In this document: positions 1 through 4,816 of the stretch, one piece after another
Position numbering within the stretch: the first letter of the stretch is position 1
Layout: every line of letters starts with the position of its first letter
Origin: an uncultured Mycoplasmatota bacterium
Lineage (GTDB): Bacteria; Bacillota_I; Bacilli_A; RF39; UBA660
Direction of reading: 5' to 3'
Assembly: GCA_947296775.1 (NCBI GenBank)
Contig: CAMYRF010000026.1
Span: 1 to 8,466, forward strand
Length of the DNA: 8,466 nucleotides
Translations under genes and position numbers: made by a program
Notes under the pieces: generated by a model
Seen by the model: only the letters and a program-made list of their open reading frames with translations
Database searches by the model: none
What the model was told of the DNA's origin: nothing

Positions 1-2
1 TA

Positions 3-113
3 AGTAAGATTAATGTAACAGATAGTAATAATCCAGCAATTAAATTTACTATAAGAAGGAGATCCATTAAATGCTGGAGGAAGTGCAGTATTAACAGTAA
101 AAGTAGAATATGA
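3..113 (+). pseudogene. Upstream-frame fragment of the surface-protein gene, cut off by a frame break
   Basis: This frame is open from the left edge and ends at TGA 111-113. Only its first part looks like protein: it reads SKINVTDSNNPAIKFTI (bases 3-53). After base 53 it turns into an Arg/Lys/Cys-rich string typical of out-of-frame reading. The sensible continuation, EGDPLNAGGSAVLTVKVEYD, is found in another frame from base 55. Joining the two across base 54 gives a smooth beta-sandwich-like sequence, so this fragment and the next entry are almost certainly one gene with a single-base difference (one extra A, or two bases missing). The signal peptide and start codon are left of the window. 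A sequencing or assembly error cannot be excluded. Confidence 0.6.
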
Positions 114-606
114 TAATGCAGTAACTTCACAACCAGATAATCTAAAATCAGAACTTACAATAACATTAGATTATGTACAAGAAGGAACAAGTACAGTAGT
201 TCCAACAAATAATGTAGTATATAGTTTGAGCACCAAAGCAGTTGATGTAGGTGATTCGGTAGACACCATAGAAGGCGTAACACCTGATTATAATACATTA
301 GGTAAAACCTTTTTCTTAAAACATAATGTAACAGATGGTGTGATAGAATCAAGTGAAGTATGTTTCATAAAGGATGGATTACATTGTTTAGTAGGTGGAG
401 ATAATGGAGCAGCATATGAAACCAATAAAGCATTATTGCTAAGTGTATTTGGAGAATCTGCGTGTCATGTCGACGATTCCCGCGTCGACTGTAATGATGG
501 TTCGCTGTATGCGGACGCCTCTGTTGGCGGCGGTGTGAACGCTGGCGGTGGCTCTGTCGGCTGTGGAGTCTATGACGCTGGCAGTGCGAACTGCTACAAG
601 TACTAG
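55..606 (+). CDS. Surface-exposed TasA/camelysin- or pilin-like protein, C-terminal part, with cysteine-containing variable-looking tail
   Basis: The frame is open from just after TAA 52-54 to TAG 604-606. The first start-like codon is TTG 226, but protein-like sequence runs upstream of it, so 226 is not a real start and the gene is 5'-incomplete. Three parts are visible. The first (55 to about 205) is a beta-rich module ending LTITLDYVQ, as in TasA/camelysin-like SipW-dependent surface proteins. The second (about 226-460) holds TIEGVTPDYNTLGKTFFLKH, ESSEVCFIKDG and GGDNGAAYETNKALLLSVFG. The third (463-603) is a 47-residue tail with five cysteines and many Gly, Ala, Val and Asp. I recall similar proteins from uncultured gut Firmicutes with tails that differ from copy to copy; this is memory, not a search. 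There are no catalytic motifs. The likely role is a cell-surface or fibre protein that binds something. The tail differs sharply in base composition from the rest of the gene. Confidence 0.6.
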   Translation, partial: EGDPLNAGGSAVLTVKVEYDNAVTSQPDNLKSELTITLDYVQEGTSTVVPTNNVVYSLSTKAVDVGDSVDTIEGVTPDYNTLGKTFFLKHNVTDGVIESSEVCFIKDGLHCLVGGDNGAAYETNKALLLSVFGESACHVDDSRVDCNDGSLYADASVGGGVNAGGGSVGCGVYDAGSANCYKY

Positions 607-627
607 CCTAGGTGCGGCTGCCTGAGC
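454..627 (+). other. GC-rich, adenine-poor 3' module of the surface-protein gene (candidate diversified/variable region)
   Basis: By hand count, bases 301-460 are 52/160 G+C (32 %) and 36 % A, while 461-620 are 96/160 G+C (60 %). Coding bases 461-606 contain only 22 A against 38 T, 35 C and 51 G. Of the 47 codons from 463 to 603, 40 end in C or T (NNY); upstream about 23 of 55 do. Three codons are still AAY (493, 538, 589). The seven non-NNY codons include TCG, CTG, two GCG and GTG, which lack A. The GC-rich stretch continues past the stop to about 627. Adenine-targeted mutagenesis of AAY codons, as in diversity-generating retroelements, would produce such a pattern, but so could acquisition of a foreign cassette. 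Confidence 0.5.
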
Positions 628-723
628 GATATCTAGAAATCTAGAATCTAATATTTTGCTTACCCAAAATATTTATCATTCGCTTTTAAAACGAATGTAA
701 TGAAGCCTAATAATCTAGATATC
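628..723. repeat. Inverted repeat enclosing two hairpins (cruciform-capable element)
   Basis: The arms GATATCTAGA (628-637) and TCTAGATATC (714-723) are perfect 10-bp reverse complements. They enclose hairpin A, with arms AATATTTTG (650-658) and CAAAATATT (665-673) around loop CTTACC. They also enclose hairpin B, with arms CATTCG (677-682) and CGAATG (692-697) around a TTTTAAAA-containing loop. The 8-mer AATCTAGA also occurs as a direct repeat at 638-645 and 712-719, and TCTAGA occurs three times. The whole could fold as a three-way junction in single-stranded DNA or RNA, or extrude as a cruciform. It lies between the surface-protein stop and a separate conventional terminator, so termination alone does not explain it. 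Confidence 0.6.
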
Positions 724-726
724 ATT

Positions 727-753
727 AAAAAGTAGAAATTTCTACTTTTTTTT
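727..753 (+). terminator. Intrinsic terminator after the surface-protein gene
   Basis: Bases 727-750 are a perfect 24-bp palindrome, with half-site AAAAAGTAGAAA followed by its reverse complement. It can form a stem of about 10 bp with an AATT loop. The T run at 746-753 completes the terminator. Because the stem has A residues on its upstream side, it could also work on the minus strand. It ends just before the promoter of the next gene. Confidence 0.8.
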
Positions 754-761
754 GGTATAAT
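753..761 (+). promoter_or_regulatory. Extended -10 promoter for the U32 gene pair
   Basis: TGGTATAAT (753-761) is a perfect -10 hexamer with the TGn extension. No good -35 is seen; the expected position falls inside the terminator palindrome. Transcription would start near 768, giving a leader of only about 13 bases that still contains AGGTGAT (771-777), three bases before ATG 781. Confidence 0.65.
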
Positions 762-780
762 CTTTGGAGCAGGTGATTGT

Positions 781-1596
781 ATGAAATTAGTCGCAATTAT
801 TAAGGATTTTAAGCAAGCTAATGATTTAAAAGATTTGGTAGATGCTTTTATTTTACCTATTAAAGATTATAGTATTAATACAGATTCTAATTTTTCTTTA
901 GAAGATGTTTTAGAGTTTAAAAATTTAGGTAAAGAAATATTTTTATCTATGAATAAAAATATTCACGATAGTGAGCTTGATAATTTAAAAGAAATACTTA
1001 TTAATGTGGAAAAAATAGGGGTGAATGGTATCTTATTTTATGATATTGCTTTTATTCAATTGAAGAGGGAATTAGGGTTAAAAACTGATTTAGTTTGGTC
1101 TCAGGAACATTTAGTTACTAATTATGAGACTATTAATTATTGGAATGGTAAAGGGGCTAGATATGCTTATTTATCTTCTGAACTAACTAGAGAAGAAATT
1201 GACGTTATTGTTTCTAATTCTAAGTCTAAATTATTTATGAATGTTTTTGGGTATATTCCTATGTTTACATCTAGGAGACATTTGGTTAACAATTATTTGG
1301 AATATTTTGACTTAAAAGATTCATCTAAAAATAAAACACTCTACAAAGAGGGCAAGAGATACCCAATCATGGATAGTACTTATGGAACTACTGTTTATTC
1401 AGATTATATTTTAAATGTTTTAGATGAAGATTTATCTTCTATTGATTATTTGGTATTTAATAGCCATTTAATTAATGATGATGATTTTAAAGAGATTTTA
1501 TATAATTACAAAAATAGCATTATAGATTATAAATTTCCTTATGAACATGGATTTTTATATAAGAAAGTTGTATATAAGGTGAAGAAAAATGATTAA
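781..1596 (+). CDS. trhP1: U32 peptidase-family protein, TrhP1/YrrN-like (predicted tRNA wobble-uridine hydroxylation partner)
   Basis: This 271-residue cytoplasmic protein has a U32 TIM-barrel-like pattern (GVNGILFYDIAFIQL, DLVWSQEHLVTN). In Bacillus subtilis YrrN (TrhP1) and YrrO (TrhP2) are encoded side by side and are needed, with prephenate, to make 5-hydroxyuridine at position 34 of tRNAs. The pair and the nearby greA match that gene order, and this shorter first member fits YrrN (about 310 residues in Bacillus). It has no cysteine at all. The region equivalent to the U32 Cys signature is NVFGYIPMFTSRRHLV (residues 154-169), so it cannot hold the Fe-S cluster proposed for related U32 proteins and is probably a partner subunit. 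ATG 781 follows AGGTGAT closely. Its stop overlaps the next start by eight bases (ATGATTAA), indicating translational coupling. The family is secure; the TrhP1 assignment rests on synteny and pairing. Confidence 0.75.
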   Translation: MKLVAIIKDFKQANDLKDLVDAFILPIKDYSINTDSNFSLEDVLEFKNLGKEIFLSMNKNIHDSELDNLKEILINVEKIGVNGILFYDIAFIQLKRELGLKTDLVWSQEHLVTNYETINYWNGKGARYAYLSSELTREEIDVIVSNSKSKLFMNVFGYIPMFTSRRHLVNNYLEYFDLKDSSKNKTLYKEGKRYPIMDSTYGTTVYSDYILNVLDEDLSSIDYLVFNSHLINDDDFKEILYNYKNSIIDYKFPYEHGFLYKKVVYKVKKND

Positions 1597-2785
1597 ACCA
1601 GAATTACTTGCTCCTGCGGGAGATTTTGAAAGACTTAAAATAGCACTTTTATATGGCGCAGATGCAGTTTATATTGGCGGAACCTTTAATTTACGTGCGA
1701 ATGCGGATAATTTTTCAATTTCAGAAATTGAAAGGGGTGTAAATTATGCTCATTCTTTGGATAAAAAAGTTTATGTGACTGTTAATATTGCGATGCATAA
1801 TAAAGAACTTTCTGACATTGTAGATTATTTAAAAAGTCTTGATAAAATAGGGGTTGATGCGATTATTGCTAGTGATCCAGCGATTATTAAACTTGCTAAG
1901 GAAAATACGGATTTAGTTATTCATTTATCCACTCAGGCTTCTACTTTAAATAAGGAGGCTGCTAAATTTTGGAAATCTGAAGGTGTTAGTCGTATTGTTT
2001 TGGCCAGAGAATGTAATATGGAGGATATTTTAGATATTAAGAAAAATGTTGATATTGAGCTGGAGGTATTTGTTCATGGTGCAATGTGTGCTTCTTATAG
2101 TGGTAGATGTGTTTTATCTAATTTTTTAACAGCTAGAGATTCTAATCGTGGCGGATGTAGCCAAATTTGTCGTTGGGATTTTGATTTGATGGAGGATGAT
2201 GAATATTTAAAAGGCGAAAAACCATTTACTTTTTGTACTAAAGATTTATCGTTAATTAAATATATTCCTGAACTTGTTGATATGGGCGTTGATAGTCTTA
2301 AAGTTGAAGGGCGTATGCGTTCAGCGTATTATATTGCGACGATTATTAAAACTTATAGAAAAGTTATTGATGAATATTGGAACAATATGGGTAGTTATGA
2401 ATATAATTTAAAATATGAACAGGTTCTTCGTAGGTGTGCGAATAGAGACTCTGTTCCACAGTTTTTTGATGGTAATTTTGGTAAGAATGTCCAATATTAT
2501 AACGGCAGAATGGAAGTTACTAATCAAGATTTTTTGGGGACGGTTTTGGGGTATGAAGATAGTCTTATTAAACTTCAGCAAAGAAATTATTTTAAAAAGG
2601 GTGATCTTGTTACTTTTTTTGGACCTAATGATGAATTTGATGTGGTAATTAACGAGATATATGATGAAGATATGAATGAAATAAATATTGTTCGTCATCC
2701 TAAGCAAATCGTTTATATTAAAAGCGATAAGGAAGTAACACCAAATTATATGATGAAAAAAGCAATTTCTACTATTGACAAATAA
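1589..2785 (+). CDS. trhP2: U32 peptidase-family protein, TrhP2/YrrO-like tRNA 5-hydroxyuridine synthesis protein
   Basis: This 398-residue protein is close to the usual length of YrrO/TrhP2 (about 420). The N-terminus KPELLAPAGDFERLKIALLY and the GADAVYIGG segment are typical of the family. The U32 signature EVFVHGAMCASYSGRCVLS lies at residues 159-177, followed by ARDSNRGGCSQICRWDF (182-198). Cysteines 167, 174, 190, 194 and 216 are candidate Fe-S ligands by analogy with UbiU/UbiV-type U32 proteins; which are used cannot be told here. KVEGRMRS lies downstream of the barrel signature, and the last ~100 residues look like the C-terminal beta-barrel of the family. The predicted role is prephenate-dependent hydroxylation of wobble uridine in tRNA, acting with the preceding gene product. 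RBS AAGGTGA (1576-1582) lies inside the preceding gene, six bases from ATG 1589. Older 'collagenase-like protease' annotations of this family are unlikely to describe its real role. Confidence 0.85.
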   Translation: MIKPELLAPAGDFERLKIALLYGADAVYIGGTFNLRANADNFSISEIERGVNYAHSLDKKVYVTVNIAMHNKELSDIVDYLKSLDKIGVDAIIASDPAIIKLAKENTDLVIHLSTQASTLNKEAAKFWKSEGVSRIVLARECNMEDILDIKKNVDIELEVFVHGAMCASYSGRCVLSNFLTARDSNRGGCSQICRWDFDLMEDDEYLKGEKPFTFCTKDLSLIKYIPELVDMGVDSLKVEGRMRSAYYIATIIKTYRKVIDEYWNNMGSYEYNLKYEQVLRRCANRDSVPQFFDGNFGKNVQYYNGRMEVTNQDFLGTVLGYEDSLIKLQQRNYFKKGDLVTFFGPNDEFDVVINEIYDEDMNEINIVRHPKQIVYIKSDKEVTPNYMMKKAISTIDK

Positions 2786-2803
2786 AAAATTGTGTAGTAT
2801 GAT
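2775..2803 (+). promoter_or_regulatory. Sigma-A promoter for greA
   Basis: A perfect -35 TTGACA (2775-2780) is separated by 17 bases from TATGAT (2798-2803). The -35 lies inside the last codons of trhP2, whose stop is at 2783-2785. This is among the best consensus promoters in the window and lets greA be transcribed independently of the U32 genes, with a leader of about 27 bases. Confidence 0.8.
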
Positions 2804-2836
2804 TTTGGACAATGATTGTGAAGCGAGGTGAGCAGA

Positions 2837-3307
2837 ATGTCAAATACAGATGAAGTTTATGTAACTGAGCAAGGTTTAGAAGAAATGAAACGTGAGCTTG
2901 AATTTCTTCAACAAGAAAAAAGACCTGCTGTTATAGAAGAGTTAAAAGAAGCGAGAGCTTTAGGTGATTTAAGTGAAAATGCTGAATACGATGCGGCTAG
3001 AAGTGAACAAGCCGAAGTTGAAGCTAAAATTGCTAATTTACATCAAATGATAGAAAACGCAGTTGTTATTACTGAGGCTGGTACTGATGTAGTATCAATT
3101 GGTAATACTGTTAAAGTTGAATATGTAGGCGACGGTGATATTGAAACTTATACTATCGTTGGAAGAACTGAAGCTGATCCTTTTGAAAATAAAATTTCTA
3201 ATGAATCTCCTATTGCTAATGCAATTATGGGACTTAAAGTTGGTGAAGTAGCTAATGTGTCTAGTCCTAATGGAGAATATGAAGTAAAAGTTTTAGATAT
3301 AAAATAG
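2837..3307 (+). CDS. greA: Transcription elongation factor GreA
   Basis: GreA stimulates the intrinsic RNA-cleavage activity of RNA polymerase so that backtracked complexes can resume. The 156-residue product has the usual length. An N-terminal coiled coil carries the tip motif GDLSENAEYDAA (residues 43-54), whose acidic residues D44 and E47 correspond to the pair inserted into the polymerase active centre. A C-terminal FKBP-like domain follows, with SPIANAIMGLKVGEV. A GTG at 2828 is in frame, but it is part of the ribosome-binding site GAGGTGA (2825-2831). ATG 2837 with good spacing is therefore the likely start, giving MSNTDEVYVTEQGLEEMKRE. The gene has its own promoter and terminator. In Bacillus greA follows yrrM-yrrN-yrrO-udk; here udk is missing between trhP2 and greA. 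Confidence 0.95.
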   Translation: MSNTDEVYVTEQGLEEMKRELEFLQQEKRPAVIEELKEARALGDLSENAEYDAARSEQAEVEAKIANLHQMIENAVVITEAGTDVVSIGNTVKVEYVGDGDIETYTIVGRTEADPFENKISNESPIANAIMGLKVGEVANVSSPNGEYEVKVLDIK

Positions 3308-3327
3308 ACATTATGGTCTATTTTTTT
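3301..3327 (+). terminator. Intrinsic terminator of greA
   Basis: AAAATAGAC (3301-3309) pairs with GTCTATTTT (3316-3324) around the loop ATTATG, followed by more T residues. The greA stop codon TAG (3305-3307) lies inside the upstream arm, so a ribosome that terminates late would cover part of the stem. Confidence 0.8.
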
Positions 3328-3356
3328 CTTTTTAATATGGAAATTTATGAGAAAAC

Positions 3357-3365
3357 TGGTATAAT
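3357..3365 (+). promoter_or_regulatory. Extended -10 promoter for the pyk-GH31 operon
   Basis: TGGTATAAT (3357-3365) is identical to the element before trhP1. The -35 position holds ATGGAA (3337-3342), a poor match. The predicted start near 3372 leaves a leader of about 11 bases containing AGGTGAT (3373-3379), three bases before ATG 3383. The layout matches that of trhP1. Confidence 0.7.
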
Positions 3366-3382
3366 GGATAATAGGTGATACT

Positions 3383-4795
3383 ATGAATAAGACTAAAATA
3401 ATTGCGACTGTTGGACCGCTTACTTATAAGAAAGAAATTTTAGAAGAATTTGTAAATAGTGGTGTGGATGTAATTCGTTTAAATATGAATTATTCTAATC
3501 ATGATTTTGCTAAAGGAATTATTGAAAAAATTAATGAAATAAATGCAAAATTGAATACTAATGTTTCTGTTATGCTCGATTTAGAAGGCCCTTGTATTAG
3601 AACTGGAGAATTTCAAGGAGGATTCGGCTTGTTTCAAACTGGTGATCGTATTAGATTATATACGAAAGTTGGAATTTGTAATAATTATCAATTTTCTGTA
3701 AATTATCCTAGACTAATGGATGATTTGAAATTTCGTTCAGTCATTAAATTAATGGATGGTAAAGTAATTTTAGAAGTTGTTGAAAAAGGTCTTGATTATG
3801 TAGTGTGTGAAGTTATTAATGGTGGTAAGGTTGCTAGTCATTCTAAGCTTTATTTACCTGATGTTGTTTTAAATAGGAAATTTTTAACTGAACAGGACCG
3901 TGATGATATTTTATTTGCGCATAAGATGAATGTAGATTATATTGGGTTATCACATGTTTCTGATGAAGAAGATATTATGGAGATAAATGATTTATTAATA
4001 GAACTTGAAAATGATCATATTGAATTAATTGCAAAAATTCAAAATGAAAGAGCTGTTAAATCATTTGATAGAATTGTTGATGTATCTGATGGAATTTTAC
4101 TTGTTCGTGGTGATTTATCTGTTGAACTTCCATTAGAAGAAGTGCCAAATGTTAAAAATAAAGTTATTAAAAAATGCCAAGAAAAAGGTAAAATTAGTAT
4201 TATTACTTCTGAATTTGATACATTTATAAATAATGAAGTAAATCCAAGCCGTGCTGAAGTTTCTGATTTAGCTAGTATAGTTTCTGAGGGTATTGATGCT
4301 GTTTTACTATCTGGTGAAACTGCTATTTGCGATAATCCATTAGCTTCTGTTCGTGAAGTAGAAAGAATAATCAATGCGGCCGAAAATACTATTGATTATA
4401 AAATATTTTATGAAAACAATTTAAAAAGAGGTTCAAAAAATATTGTTGATTCAATAGGTGAAAGCGCGGCTTTAAGTGCTTCCTCTTTAAAGTGCAAAAC
4501 TATTATTGTAATTTCTAATACTGGTTATACTGCTAAACTTATTAGCAAACTTCGTCCATCGTGTATGATTGTAGTAGCGACACCGTATCAAAATGTTGCT
4601 AGAAGTTTGAATTTATATTTTGGTGTATTGCCAGTTGTGGTTGATGACGATGATTTCGATTCAATTAATGAAAAAGCAATTAGTATAGTAAAAGAAAATT
4701 TGGGTTTAAAATCGGGTGATAAAATAATTGTTACTGGGGGATATCCGTTTAAAAAAGTTAAACATACTAATTTTATGAAAATAGATGAAATATAG
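3383..4795 (+). CDS. pyk: Pyruvate kinase-like protein with altered active-site residues
   Basis: The family converts phosphoenolpyruvate and ADP to pyruvate and ATP in glycolysis. The 470-residue length is typical, without the extra C-terminal PEP-utiliser domain of Bacillus Pyk. KTKIIATVGP opens the barrel, and a B domain spans roughly residues 75-165. NPSRAEVSDLASIV and DAVLLSGETA (287-314) are strongly family-like, and a C-terminal regulatory-type domain begins near residue 350. Catalytic Lys is present (K218 in LIAKIQNERAV), as is D244 in VRGDLS. However, the Mg2+-binding Glu of the KIEN motif is Gln (Q220), the RLNFSHG motif reads RLNMNYSN, DTKGPEIR reads DLEGPCIR, and TATQM reads ITSEF (numbering against rabbit muscle enzyme by eye). 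It could be a weakly active, specialised or regulatory paralogue; the symbol marks family only. It starts a two-gene operon with the GH31 gene. Confidence 0.8.
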   Translation: MNKTKIIATVGPLTYKKEILEEFVNSGVDVIRLNMNYSNHDFAKGIIEKINEINAKLNTNVSVMLDLEGPCIRTGEFQGGFGLFQTGDRIRLYTKVGICNNYQFSVNYPRLMDDLKFRSVIKLMDGKVILEVVEKGLDYVVCEVINGGKVASHSKLYLPDVVLNRKFLTEQDRDDILFAHKMNVDYIGLSHVSDEEDIMEINDLLIELENDHIELIAKIQNERAVKSFDRIVDVSDGILLVRGDLSVELPLEEVPNVKNKVIKKCQEKGKISIITSEFDTFINNEVNPSRAEVSDLASIVSEGIDAVLLSGETAICDNPLASVREVERIINAAENTIDYKIFYENNLKRGSKNIVDSIGESAALSASSLKCKTIIVISNTGYTAKLISKLRPSCMIVVATPYQNVARSLNLYFGVLPVVVDDDDFDSINEKAISIVKENLGLKSGDKIIVTGGYPFKKVKHTNFMKIDEI

Positions 4796-4816
4796 AAGAA
4801 ATGAAGGGGTGAAAAT

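Noticed and set aside
56..73. Strong Shine-Dalgarno-like AAGGAG followed by ATG 71
   Set aside because: The frame from ATG 71 stops after seven codons, so it does not start a gene. It is probably a chance result of the Glu-Gly-Asp codons.
155..352. Minus-strand open frame opposite the surface-protein gene
   Set aside because: Its product is a Leu/Tyr/His-rich string typical of the antisense of AT-rich coding DNA, and it has no ribosome-binding site.
628..723. Integron attC recombination site
   Set aside because: No GTTRRRY or RYYYAAC core sequences are found at the ends of the structure.
727..750. Cas12a-type CRISPR repeat because of the TTTCTAC motif
   Set aside because: There is only one copy and no spacer array, and the palindrome with T run is fully explained as a terminator.
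2408..2812. Minus-strand open frame opposite the end of trhP2
   Set aside because: It lies opposite the conserved C-terminal domain of trhP2, its product is Ile/Phe-rich low-complexity sequence, and it has no start signals.
2828..2836. GTG 2828 as the greA start
   Set aside because: This GTG is part of the ribosome-binding site for ATG 2837, which gives the normal GreA length and N-terminus.
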